Shown here piece by piece: positions 1 through 11,417 of a DNA stretch of 64,000 nucleotides. This DNA is from Gibbula magus (taxonomy: Eukaryota > Mollusca > Gastropoda > Trochida > Trochidae), in assembly GCA_936450465.1 (NCBI GenBank), contig OW388301.1, forward strand, positions 19,449,523 to 19,513,522, read 5' to 3'. Position 1 is the stretch's first letter, and the number at the start of each line of letters is the position of its first letter. The translations under genes were made by a program, and so were the position numbers. The notes under the pieces were generated by a model. The model saw nothing but the letters and a program-made list of their open reading frames with translations, made no database searches and was not told the origin of the DNA.

Positions 1-532
1 GTGAATCCAAAACATGATTCAGTAGTGAGGTGCGAGTCCTTAGAAGATACAATGTGTGGAGGCGTCTCTTCAAATTCTAATTCTAGAATCTGGATTTGTG
101 GACACTGGTTGCGATGTGTCACTTCACGCGACATCAGCAGGTGACAATTGACTAGTTCTGTTTGTTCTTTTTCAGTAAATAAGTTAATTAAATCTTGTTT
201 CAATTTCGACAACAATTGTTAGCGGAAGTTAATTTTGGCCACACTAAACCCAAGAAGACTACGGTAATACGACGATATGCTGCTCGCAGAGTAGGGTCAC
301 CTTTGTACATTTGCCCGACGTCGCTAGTACAAGATATAAACCTGTGTGTTGCGTTCATGAATGAAAAATAAGAATTGTCGATGATATATATTTGTATTTG
401 TTAAACGTAAGGTGAAGGTATGCTGAAGTAGAAATATTGTGATATTTTCAGTTGCGAATGCGGAGAAATGATTACTACGGTTCCTTAATCAGTCTTTTCC
501 CTGTCATTTATTTGCCCTTTCTTTTAATTAAG
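1..532. other. Unassigned flank
   Basis: No convincing reading frame or repeat is visible. A pyrimidine-rich tract ending in CAG near position 175 looks like a splice acceptor, but no exon can be supported after it. Confidence 0.4.
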
Positions 533-623
533 TCGAGGCTGCGGTAGACATTACCCATTATATGAGTATGTTTTAGAAAGTAAATATTTTATGTTCGTTT
601 GAGAGAATCGAATTAGAACATAA
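533..623 (+). repeat. 91-bp direct repeat, left copy
   Basis: This segment begins TCGAGGCTGCGGTAGAC and is repeated without a visible mismatch 3792 bp downstream at 4325-4415. Bases immediately outside the two copies differ, so the repeat has sharp edges. The pair brackets the satellite block and could be the terminal repeats of an element or a duplicated segment. The ends are not the TG...CA of a standard LTR. Confidence 0.75.
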
Positions 624-725
624 ATGAATTTACTTATGGTAAATACGGTAGCATAGAATTTCTACCGCAGGCAGGTGCATTCAATGCACGGGAAGGACGT
701 GCGTGTGTGTTCACGTGGCAGAGGT

Positions 726-840
726 TATAAAGAAGGTTGAAGAAGTTGTCTCTTCATTCGAGGTCTACGCTTTCTGTGGCGAGCATGGTTCCGATTCATT
801 GATTTTAACAACTGTGTTCAGTATGTAAGTGTATTCACCT
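726..840 (+). promoter_or_regulatory. Possible TATA promoter and first exon ending in a GTAAGT donor
   Basis: TATAAAG lies at 726-732, followed about 110 bp later by a strong donor-like GTAAGT at 835-840. A matching acceptor (pyrimidine tract then CAG) sits at 4112-4129 and a poly(A) signal AATAAA at 4309-4314. Together they could describe a spliced, apparently non-coding transcript whose intron is the satellite block. The only ATG in the short first exon meets a stop after a few codons. Inference from motifs only. Confidence 0.25.
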
Positions 841-859
841 TTGTGGTAATGCTTGCACT

Positions 860-3310
860 TTGGCAAAGTTTCTCCCAAAGCAGGTGCGTCTTCAGATTTT
901 GATCATACGGGTGAATGTTTACATGTGATATAATAATGATGTTGTGTGATATAGCGTTTTTGATGTGGTACAATCTGAAGGTCACGTGTCATTGGGAGTG
1001 TAATGAAAATGTTCAATATTACGAGTGCATGTTTAATTGAAGTCGTCTGACATCGGTGTGACTGATGCGATGATCTATTTCATGATGCGTATGCATATTC
1101 AAGTTATGTTGAGGTCGATTGATATCTGCGAGGTTATTGAGGTTTTGTACTACAATGCATGTACGATTGATGGCAGGTTACATTGGGAATGCTCTTTACG
1201 TTACAGGTCATTGTCATTGAGTATGACTTTGAATGAGAAAGTTTGATAAGTCGAGTGCACGTTTATGTCACGTTGTAATGGTAAAGGTGATGTGGAGGAA
1301 GACATACATATTAGTTTGAAAGAATGTTTAAGCATGTTGTATAACATGGGTTGAGCTGATGTGGAATGTGTAATACAATTTTGAGAATATGTATGCTTGT
1401 TCTTACAGCTATGTGGAATGGAGTAGTTCTATTATACGTAATGCATGTTTGTCGTGTGACATCAGTACGGCTGACGCGTGAAATAGTTTCCTTGATCGTA
1501 CATAGACATGTGTGTAATGTGACATTAGTACGGCTGATTTGTAAAATAGTCGGTTTGGTTATAGGTAATGTAATGTGTCATTGGTAAGTGTGATGCATGA
1601 AATAGTTGCTTTGTTTATGTGATGCAAGTTTAATTATTGTTACATCGGTAAGACTGATGTTTGATACACTTGTTTCGATAATACGTTCATATGATTATGC
1701 ATTGTGATATTAGTTAGGCTTTGTGAAACAGTTGCTTTGATAATGCGTATGCATGTGCGTCGAGTGACTTTGATAAGGATGTGTATAATAGTTGCTTTGA
1801 TATGTATGCATTGTTATGCCGTGTGACATCAGTAAGACTGATATGCGAAACTGTTGCTTTGATTATACATGTTTTTGTCGAGTGACGTAAGCGTGTATGA
1901 AACAGTTCCTTTATACTGTATGAAACAGTTGCTTTATAGTGTGTGTCCGTATTTATTTCATGTGACATCGTAAAGGACGATGTGGTATACAGTGGTTATG
2001 GCACGTATGCATGTTTATGTCGGGTGACATCGATGCCGAGTGTTGAGAGGCGGTGTCGCAATTCTGAATGGCAATACACTGATGCAGAATGGTAATGTTT
2101 GTGATGTTTATGTATGTGTAATGCTGTGTGAAACAGTTGCTTTGATAATGCGTAATGTCTGTCATGTGACTTCGGTAAGGAGGTGTCTAATAGTTGCTTT
2201 GATATGTGCATTGCTATATCGTTTGACATCAGTTTAAGAGTTATATATGTGAAAGGGTTCCATTGATTATGCATGTTTTTGTCGTGTGACGTAAGCGTGT
2301 TTGAAACAGTTCCTTTATACTGTATGAAACGGTTGCTTTATAGTGTGTGTCCGTATTTATTTCTTATGACATCGTAAAGGACGATGTGGTATACAGTGGT
2401 TACATCACGTATGCATGTTTATGTCGAGTGACTTCGGTACTGAGGATTGAGAGGTAGTGCCGCGATTCTGAATGGCAGTACACTGATGCAGAGTGGTAAT
2501 GCTTGGGATGTTTACGTATTTGTAATACTGTGTGAAACAGTTGCTTTGATAATGCGTGTGCATGTTTATTTGACATCAGTAAGGCTGTGTGAAACAGTTG
2601 CTTTGATAATGCGAATTGTGTGTCTTGTGACTTCGGTAAGGAGGTGTCTAATAGTTGCTTTGATATGTATGCATATTGCTATGCCGTTTGACATCAGTTT
2701 AAGAGTGATATGTGAAACGGTTCCATTGATTATGCATGTTTTTGTCGTCTGACGTAAGCGTGTATGAAACAGTTCATTTATACTGTATGAAACGGTTGCT
2801 TTATAGTGTGTGTCCGTATTTATTTCTTAGGACATCGTAAAGGACGATGTGGTATGCAGTGGTTACGGCACGTATGCATGTTTATCGGTGCTCATCGGTG
2901 CCGAGTATTGAGAGGCGGTGTCGCGATTCTGGATTCAAGTCGCTTTATAATGCGTATGCATGTTTATGTCGAGTGACATCGCAGGCTGATGTTGGATAAT
3001 GCGTATGCATCTTTATTTGTAACGCTCATAAGGCTGCGTGAAACCAGTTGCTTCATAATGCGTATGCGTCTTTATTTGTAACGTTCATAAGGCTGCGTGA
3101 AACCAGTTGCTTCATAATGTGTATGCATGCTTATGCTGTATGACATCAGTAAGGTTGAGGTGTAATACAATTGCTTTATGTGTATGTATCTATTGTGAGA
3201 TCCGTAAGATTGTGTGAAACAGTTGGTTTAATAGTGTATGCATGTTTATATCATGTGACATCGGGAACATTGATGTGGCATACAGTGGTTTGATGTTACG
3301 TATGTATGTG
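860..3310 (+). repeat. Complex satellite with 60-75 bp units and higher-order structure
   Basis: Diverged units combine recurring phrases: GTGACATCAGTAAG, TGTGAAACAGTTGCTTTGAT, AATGCGTATGCATGTTTATG. A longer composite starting at gcgtgtatgaaacag recurs at about 1891, 2295 and 2758, giving higher-order periods of about 404 and 463 bp. Short open frames here on both strands are by-products of the repeat and differ in frame from unit to unit, so none is called as a gene. Confidence 0.8.
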
Positions 3311-3319
3311 CTGAGTATT

Positions 3320-3735
3320 AAGAGGCAGAGTCATGATGCCGAGTGGCAATTGTGTTGGGGCCGAATGGCAACGCTGATAAGTGGATATGTGGATGGCGCC
3401 GAGTGGCAAGGCCATGGCGCCGGGTGGCAGAGCAAATGTGGTTAGTGGCAATGCTGCTTGTGCCGAGTGGCAAGGCGATGACGCCTGGTGGCATGGTAAC
3501 GGTGGTTAGTGGCAATGCTGCTGAAGCGATGATCGAGAGTGGCAAGGCGATGGTGGACGGTGGCAAGGCGATGGTGGACGGTGGCAAGGCGATGGTGGAC
3601 GGTGGCAAGGCGATGGTGGGTAGTTGCAAGGCGATGGTGGATAGCGGCAAGGCGATTGCGGAGAGTGGCAACGCGATGGATCGCAGTGGCAATGTGTTGC
3701 AGCCAAGTGTCATTGTTATGGTGCCAAATAGTGAT
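3320..3735 (+). repeat. GC-rich 21-bp minisatellite
   Basis: Units of 21 bp of the form GGCAAGGCGATGGTGGACGGT start at 3541, 3562, 3583, 3604 and continue with decay to about 3708. Looser GGCAA-containing units extend upstream to about 3340. Because 21 is a multiple of three, several frames stay open and would encode seven-residue repeats. No gene context supports translation, so it is annotated as DNA repeat. Confidence 0.85.
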
Positions 3736-3744
3736 GCCTAGGTG

Positions 3745-3890
3745 ATGCGGAGTAGAGTTTTGACAACGCCGATGGGACTAGGAGCAACGCCGATTGGACA
3801 TTGGGCAACGCCGTTTGGACATGGGACAACGCTGATTGGATTGCTGCCATGCTGTTTGGTCTTCGGGCCCCGTCGATTGGACTGGGGATA
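3745..3890 (+). repeat. Short tandem repeat of acgccgattggac type
   Basis: Five or so units of roughly 23-27 bp repeat the phrase CAACGCCGATTGGACA with substitutions. It follows directly on the 21-bp minisatellite and probably belongs to the same repeat block. Confidence 0.6.
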
Positions 3891-4129
3891 TTACGTCAGC
3901 TTTGGATTTGTTTAAGATGAGTATAACGTTTATGTATGTATATTAAGCGTTTGGCAGAGACATGATGCATTTGTATCAACACGGACTTATCAATTCCATG
4001 ACAAATGATTGTTCAGTTTTGTACATATGGGCGTATCTACTTTAAGTAAAGTTATGAATGTTTCCATGATGAAGAACAAGATTTTGTTTGAGGACACTGA
4101 ACCGTCCAAGTTTCTGTTTTTATTCACAG

Positions 4130-4335
4130 CTTCTCCCTGTGTTTACTGATGGATGTACTTCCCCGCATCAGGGTCGGATGTCTAGACCTTCATGCGTTCG
4201 GACTGCTCAGTGTATGCGTGTCATACCCGACCCTCGGATGAACTACGGACCCAGCAACTGCCGAAGTCGCATTCACTTCAATCCTTCACTGTACAGTATA
4301 ATATCGGAAATAAACCTGCTCGCCTCGAGGCTGCG
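4130..4335 (+). other. Possible terminal exon with poly(A) signal
   Basis: The segment follows a good acceptor-like tract ending ttcacag at 4129, is more GC-rich than its surroundings, and carries AATAAA at 4309-4314 just before the right copy of the 91-bp repeat. It may be the 3' exon of a non-coding transcript or the end of a retroelement. No recognisable protein is encoded. Confidence 0.25.
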
Positions 4336-4415
4336 GTAGACATTACCCATTATATGAGTATGTTTTAGAAAGTAAATATTTTATGTTCGTTTGAGAGAAT
4401 CGAATTAGAACATAA
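4325..4415 (+). repeat. 91-bp direct repeat, right copy
   Basis: Identical by eye to 533-623. It starts 11 bp after the AATAAA signal. See the left copy for interpretation. Confidence 0.75.
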
Positions 4416-6280
4416 CAAATCATCATATTGTGAATGGACAAATACTATTGGGAAGTGGTATGGCCACCTTATTGAGACACTATTGTACACAACTAAGATG
4501 TGGTGAATACAAACTTAATTTTCTACTCAATCCTTTATGATTATGATTGCCCCGTGCTTTCAACAAGGATTTCAGCATGATCAATTCTGTTTTCATACAA
4601 AATGATTTAGTATGTGCGCTAGGAAAATGTGTGTTTGGGTGATTGAGAACAAAATAACACCATCGCAATCGTCGAATATCCAATAATTGATTTACCCTTT
4701 ACACAAAACATACCGATGAGGGAAAATTTTTGACTTATTCTTTAAAAAACTTTTACGTTTCAACCTATCATTTTCGTTTCTCAAAAATATAACAACCTCA
4801 TATGGGTGATAACAGAATTGATTTGAACAAGTATTGTCTCAAGTTTCCAATCATGAAAATGTGCCATAGTGGGTACAAATATTCTAATGTTTCATGTACA
4901 AAAAAAGATGATGACCTAAAGAAAATACCCTTTAAGAACTACTTCCTCCCCAATATCATGTATCATGTTTCACAATTTAGATGATGAATACTGACATTTG
5001 TCCAGTTCAACTATCTATTGGTGACTGTCATGTCGTCTCACTTACATATTTCTTCTATCTCAGACAACATCTGTCTTTCCTGTTGGATACATATTCCCAT
5101 ATCACCTTTATAGCGTCGTTTGACATGAAACATGGCTCATCCTCCAGTGACCACTGAAGGAGATGTGGAATAATGTTAATGTGTCTGGTGATATTACATG
5201 AAAACAATTTCCTCGAGAAATGATTATGTGTGAACTCGGTGAACACCTTGGTGTATATTCATAAATCACAATATGACAAATGGATGAAACTGGACATAGT
5301 GGCCAGTACTGTGAATACTGGCTTTGAAATACATGACGTAATCAAACATAAAATTTAAACATGGAGTGCATATTTCTTTTGCCCAGGAATATACATGTAG
5401 GTTTTGTTAATGAAAATTTCACCAAGACTGCATATTGATGTCAACCTTTTCTGGGCATGTTTTTAACTCAACATTGTACCTTCGAAGCCAGACGTGTTAT
5501 TTAATAGTTCCTACTGATTTTGATTCAGAGAAATGATTTTCTTAAGGTAATCAAACGATATTGGGTCGAAAATCTATTACAAGATTTAGAATATGGGTCT
5601 CTTCTCGACAAATTAACCATTCATATAATGAAATCAGCATTAATCCCTTTTTTCATGATGGCATGCAAAAGTATTTCCTGATACATTAACTAGCATGACG
5701 TAATTTTATTTGTTCAATGATAGATGTACTTTAGCATTGCATGTTGTATGTTCTCTTATATCATAACAGAAAGACAAAATGGCTACACAGACCAAATATA
5801 TTATTTATGACATGATGGGTGGTGATTAATAAAAAGCGAAATAACTGTTTTAAGAGAAAAGCCTCCTTTGTCTAGACAAAAATGTAGCATGGCAATTTAT
5901 TTTCCCGCTGGACACATATTATTCCTAGCAAGCATTATTAAATCGTTGTTGCAAAGGCATATGAAAACTAGTGTTCGGTGGACTGTATTTTCTTTGCAAT
6001 CGATAGACAAATAACAGTATTAGTTATGGCGCTTCGTAAGAAGAACTAGTACACATTCTACTGACAAAACATAAATACAATGTCAAGCTTTGTATATAAT
6101 GTGACTGTACCATATTTTGAATATTTAACTTGAAATTGACAAAGTATTGAAATTAATTTGATGGAGATGATGTTAACAAAATTTACCTTCTTTGAATTTA
6201 ATTTGTTGACACATCATTGCTGGAAAACATTATGAAAAAGCAAAGGTCATATATCACGTACCGATCTCGCCTAGTTTAGT
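4416..6280. other. AT-rich sequence without recognised features
   Basis: Read on both strands. Only short chance frames are seen, with no splice-supported exon or repeat. Confidence 0.4.
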
Positions 6281-6649
6281 TTAAAGGGGCCGTAGCACGT
6301 TTTTTGCAACATGTATTTTATCAAATTTCCCATTTATAATGATAGTTTATGTCATTTAAATTAACTTTAGAGGGTAAAACATCTTATTACACACACCAAT
6401 TATCTGTAGTAAAAACTATGTTGAGTATAAAGCAAACATTGCATGGCGGCCATTTTATTGTGAACACAATTTATTATTTTGTATTACAAACAAATTTATT
6501 CCCATGGCTTTACCGAAAAATGTACACTCATTTTAAACTTTGTTTTCCGAAGAGAGAAGGATGTTTTACTATTGGTGAAATTATTTTTCAAATACAATTC
6601 ATCAACTCATTTGAGCAAAAAAAACGTACATGTACTACTGCCCCTTTAA
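6281..6649 (+). mobile_element. TTAA-flanked MITE, copy 1
   Basis: The ends read TTAA-AGGGGCNGTAGCACGTTTTT and its inverted complement ACTGCCCCT-TTAA (left end has one substitution), so the target is a duplicated TTAA as in piggyBac- or Kolobok-mobilised elements. The interior contains TTGCATGGCGGCCATTTT and the phrase AGAGGGTAAAACATCTTATT shared by all copies in this window. The frame running through it is not a gene: it recurs only because the element recurs. Confidence 0.85.
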
Positions 6650-9295
6650 TTTCATTTGAAGTCATTCTTGACTGCACGTATCTCAATTTATGTTTACATC
6701 GTTTCCTTTGTCCTGTAGTATATAATGTATAGCTCGATCTCGTTTAATATGATATTTTTTTTTAATTTGTGAAGCCAATTAGTCACCTTTCCACAAAAAT
6801 GTTAGTGGACAACGTTTTGAAATGTCTATTTCATCTATATCTATATACTTAGTCTAATCAATTTTAAGGATCATAAACCATTATCTACTTCTTAGCTTTC
6901 TTCTGATTGGAAGCCACATACATTAGTTATGCCCCATTTGGGGTCGATGTTGTTGATATTTTTAATATGAGAGCCACGCTTACTTTGCTTCTGTTTTTAG
7001 ACACAATTCACACATAGCAAAAAGTTTTCAGTGTAAGGATAATATATATAAAAGTACATTAACATCACAACTAAGAAATAACCTGAACGTTAAGGAGTTA
7101 TTTAATACAATGATTGTGTAGGACATTTTATTATATCCTTCATCAAAGACATTTTCTGATGATGGTCAAGGTCAAGTAGGTATACTGACTTGTCTTACAA
7201 GATACATTATTCCAAGAAAGAAAAGTACCATGTTTCATTCCTAAGTGAAATGAACAATAACATGACACCATCATGTCCTGACTTAATAATCTGATTGAAA
7301 GTGAGTCCTAACTTTGACATTACAGTGACGTGAACAATCTCATTCAGACGAAACAATCTCTAGGTAAATAGTGAGTGTGTGTAATATGTTGTCTTGGTGT
7401 TACATGACATATTAACGGTTCCCCTGTAACTACTGACAACATGGTACATGTACATCTAAAGCTTAAATGGTTCTCCAACATACATCATTAGGCTAGTCTT
7501 ACTAGACTCAGCAATTGCATTGGTATAACGCTGTAATCCACTATCAAACATTCAAGTAATGATAGACAGGTCTTCTCAAGTTGTTGTTGTTGTGAATGTT
7601 ATATTTTTTATACATATCACTTCTTGCTTCTAAATAAACCGATACATCTTTGATTGCACAATAACAACTTGCGTATGATTGTAAAGATTAGTTCTGTTTG
7701 TCTTTGTGTTGCTCTGTTTTGTAAGTGTACACAGAAAAAGTAAAGCATCAATTTGAGTTTAAAACTTTATCGTTTTTAAAAAGAAGGTCTAATACTTCTT
7801 CCTTTTATGAGATATCCACATTCTAATTTAATCAGATAATTTAATGCCCTTACTATATCAATTAATACCCTAAAGTTTTAGTTTAGGCATGAACTATACA
7901 CTTCAGATGAACAATTTTTTTCTGGATAGACTGAAATGTGACAATAACTTTTACAGCTCAGCTGAATAGCAGAATGATGTTTTATATCTGCTTGAAACAC
8001 ACATTTATTCTATTGTTGGATTGCACTTGTTTCTACAGCGTCACTGTAAAATAAATACAGAATCATTTTCATTACTTCTATTTTCTGTATCTTTTGTATT
8101 ATATTGTTTCATTCTGACTGTATTAATAATGTAAATATGAAATGTTAATATTATGGAGGGGATTTTATAAGTTGGACAATTTGTGCCCAAACTAAAGAAA
8201 TGACTAGTTCTTTGCTACGAATATGGAACAACATGATTGAAATAACAATCTGGGATGTAGACATATGAGATAACGAATTTATTAATATTTTCACAGAATT
8301 AAACACACAGATGTCTAAGAACAGGGAGATTTATCCTGGATAAAAAGTTTATTCATGTCAAAATACATGACGTTCCGAAATATTATATACTCACTCCTTC
8401 ATCAGGTGAAACATTCCATCTGATTTTCACATTAAAGATGTTGTTATGCAGAAAATAGTTATGTTCTTATGTATGCCACTTCTAAATGCGCTTCATAGAC
8501 CTAACACATTTCTGTTTTCCGAAATATCTATAAAATTAAAATACAATAAATATAAACTCATGAAATCAGAATGATGGAGAAGAAATCGTTATGTTGTTGT
8601 GCTTTCCCAATGAAAAGTTCGGATCAATAGCACACATGTACATGGGTATGAGATGAGATGATACTTTTGTGTATTTTCCGTTCTGATTTAATATTGCCTT
8701 ATACGCCAACAAAACGTTACTAAAGATGATCAAATGTAATCATTGTACAACATCTCTGATCATTTCCTGATACTTTCTTGGCAGCATTCAAACAAACCTT
8801 TAAATAACGGTCATATAATTGAATCCACTGTGGTTGTCTTTCATTTGTTCTACTGATAACTATGATTTCTAAGATATATCCTTATTCAGACGAAGTCTAC
8901 TCAGAATACAACATCCTCTGTGTGACAAGAAAACATTGAGAACTGACAGACCATATGTATTTCATGTTTATGGAATATTAAGTCTTATAAAATGGAGAAT
9001 ACTGGTAATACATCAAATGCATTAATCGTATTTCAACAATAACATAACAATGTAATGCAATAATAATTGGTTGATATTTGACTTTACTTTAGTATCACAC
9101 TTGTTAAAATCAAACAAAGTCAATAAATAAATTCCAAGGATTGCTTCGTCGTGTACATTGAGGGGAAACCAAAGTGGAATCCAGTATATACATAAAAGTA
9201 ATAAAAAAGCATTTTAACAATTGTGAGATAATATTCATTCAAAAAAAAGATGTTATCGGAAATGTTGCTATTCCTATATATTCAACTTATCAATG
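6650..9295. other. AT-rich sequence without recognised features
   Basis: No supported gene, RNA or repeat was found on either strand. Frames are short and stop-rich. Confidence 0.4.
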
Positions 9296-9297
9296 CC

Positions 9298-9515
9298 TTT
9301 AGCGGGTGGTTAGCAGGTTGTGCTTCACATCAAGGGGTTCGGGGTTCGGATCGCACCAGCGGCATGGCATCTTTGTCTGCAGTAGAGGTTTGTGTGCAGA
9401 GCTACACTACTCAGCGTAGTACCACCCATGGTTCGCTAATCCAGTCGATGCTCGCAGGATTCACCGCAATGCATAGCCACATGGCATTATGGGCTTTCTC
9501 CCTGCCATAATTCTA
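9298..9515 (+). mobile_element. tRNA-headed SINE, diverged copy
   Basis: A degraded tRNA-like head with a B-box-like GGGTTCGGATCGCACC runs into the body shared by all copies here (ttgtctgcagtagag, accacccatggttcgct, ccgcaatgcatagccacatg, gggctttctccctgcc). It is followed immediately by a second SINE in the same orientation. Confidence 0.8.
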
Positions 9516-9516
9516 G

Positions 9517-9728
9517 CGGGGCCGGGATAGCGCAGTGGTAAGCGCATTCGGCTTCGGATCAAGAGGTCTGGGGTTCAAATCCCGCCAGGGGCACGGCAAC
9601 GTTGTCTGCAGTGGAGAACTGTTTTACACGCAGTAAGGTTTGGGTACAATGCTACACTGAATTCCAGCGTAGTATCACCCATGGTTCGCTAGTTCCAGCC
9701 GATGCTCGCAGGTTACACCATTCCATTA
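9517..9728 (+). mobile_element. tRNA-headed SINE, tandem second copy
   Basis: Head GCCGGGATAGCGCAGTGGTA (A box) and GGGGTTCAAATCC (B box) mark an RNA polymerase III promoter derived from a tRNA. The head can be drawn with an anticodon loop CTTCGGA, which would make it Arg(TCG)-like, but this is tentative. The 3' tail is missing, so this copy is truncated after ctcgcaggttacacc. Confidence 0.85.
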
Positions 9729-9779
9729 AGTAATGGTGTTACCAAATACTACATTTAAATTTACATAAAAAAGGGTTTA

Positions 9780-9830
9780 ATGATAATATTATAATATTAT
9801 TATAATAATAATATTATTATTATCAATAAC
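9780..9830. repeat. AT trinucleotide-like microsatellite
   Basis: A run made only of AAT/ATT steps, partly self-complementary. Confidence 0.7.
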
Positions 9831-9889
9831 TGTTCTTTGCTAGATAATCAAATAACAGAGTGATATATCTAGAAGCTAATGCTCTAATG

Positions 9890-10260
9890 TATCAAAAAGA
9901 GATGTTGGCTTCAACTGAATAAAGCAACGAGCAGATGACACTTCTATCTGCTGACACTTCTATCTACCAGAAATATGGCACCATATATGGTAATGATAGA
10001 CAGTCTGTTTCCTGTGTAATTGATCAACGTGCACGTTATCTTTCTAGAATGTGTCTCTCATACAGAAGTTGATTGAAAAAGACATTTATGTTTTTTTAAG
10101 AAAAACATATTTGAATGAGTTTCTGAATAAGTAAAAGTTGCTGTTTGATATCATGCAGAGAATTTGTATCGAATGAATAACGAATTGTGTAGAAATTAAA
10201 TTGAGGAGAGAGCCGTACATGTTTTGATTATTTAAATAGTATAACTTGCCATCCACTTTA
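9890..10260 (+). repeat. Diverged paralogous block A, 5' part
   Basis: Phrases such as tttctagaatgt, catatttgaatgagttt and agtaaaagttgctgttt match the block at 13.18-13.35 kb in the same order. This marks the start of a third, more decayed copy of the duplicated locus that leads to the broken gene at 11.4 kb. Confidence 0.45.
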
Positions 10261-10862
10261 ATTGACACTCAACACAATCACTAATATTTTAAAACCGAGG
10301 TTTCTGTAACACATCCATGAGGTCTAGGGAGGAATTATGTTTGTGATGTGACCTACATCTACTGGTTTGATGACATTTGTTAATTCATAAAAAAATACCA
10401 TCACACGTATATGATAAACAATAACACATTGAAGTCATTTCTCAAATACATCAAGAACATATAATATGTTCAATTATGGAATCACTTCCGGCATCAGAAG
10501 AAACGTGTCATGTTCCATCAACAAAGGGTTTTTGCCGATGTCATATAATACTGATTAACTGTTTACTATGTTTAATCTAGGCTACCAATAGATTCACAGC
10601 TCATGTCATCTGAGTTGCCGATTATTTTTTTGCTGATACCCAGGACTGTTCATATTCGAAATCAAGAGAGAGAGATATATTTATTATCAAAAGCATTCTT
10701 ATTTAATGTTCAACGAAATGAACATCTGTCAACAAAGTACTATCATTCTATTTCCAATAAGGTTATGTCATATCATTGTGCATAATTGTGAACATGATGT
10801 CATCACACTTGATATGATTTGTTCATGGCAAGTAATTTGAATAATTAGAACAGTAGAACAAT

Positions 10863-10913
10863 AGAACAGTTCTCTACTGCAGACGAAGTTGCCGTGCCTC
10901 TGGCGGGACCAAG
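10863..10913 (-). mobile_element. SINE fragment
   Basis: The complement carries the ggcaacttcgtctgcagtagagaactgt body phrase of the SINE family, in pieces; both ends are missing. Confidence 0.6.
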
Positions 10914-11417
10914 GATGTCTACTATCCTGATAAAATAAAGTGGAAAACAAGTTGTACACAATGTAATTCATATTAATGGTTCTATAACAAGGAAGTTTAA
11001 TAATAACGCATATCACATATCAAACATTCAACATTGAAATAAACGTTGTCCACCATTTCTGTGCAAAAGGAATGGCAAACATACTCCATTAAGAACACTA
11101 TGTATTTAGCTCGCCAAATACAATATGTAAAGCTTATAAAAAATATTAATCATCCCAAATGACACTTCAAGAGGAATGCACATAAATCTCACATTATCTA
11201 TTGATTTATGTATATCTTAAATATTTACACATACTGTCAACTCAACGTATTTTCATATGTATATATTATAAATTAAGTCCTAAATTAATGTTTATGTTTT
11301 TGGGATAACCAGGAAACTCCTTAGATTTTTAAGTTAAAAGACCCGGCCAGCACTGAGCAGTATCTCAAATCATAGAGGTAGGGTGGCTCGAACTGTGTTT
11401 TCCCGAAATTAGTTGAA

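Noticed and set aside
3318..3745. Overlapping repeat-rich proteins on both strands
   Set aside because: They come from a 21-bp minisatellite with few stops and lack any gene context.
6349..6732. A 127-codon frame recurring near 13.7, 58.1 and 60.7 kb as an apparent protein family
   Set aside because: All copies fall inside the TTAA MITE; similarity comes from the transposon and the frames are disrupted differently.
9517..9590. Functional tRNA gene
   Set aside because: It continues into a SINE body and the cloverleaf has mismatches; it is a SINE head.
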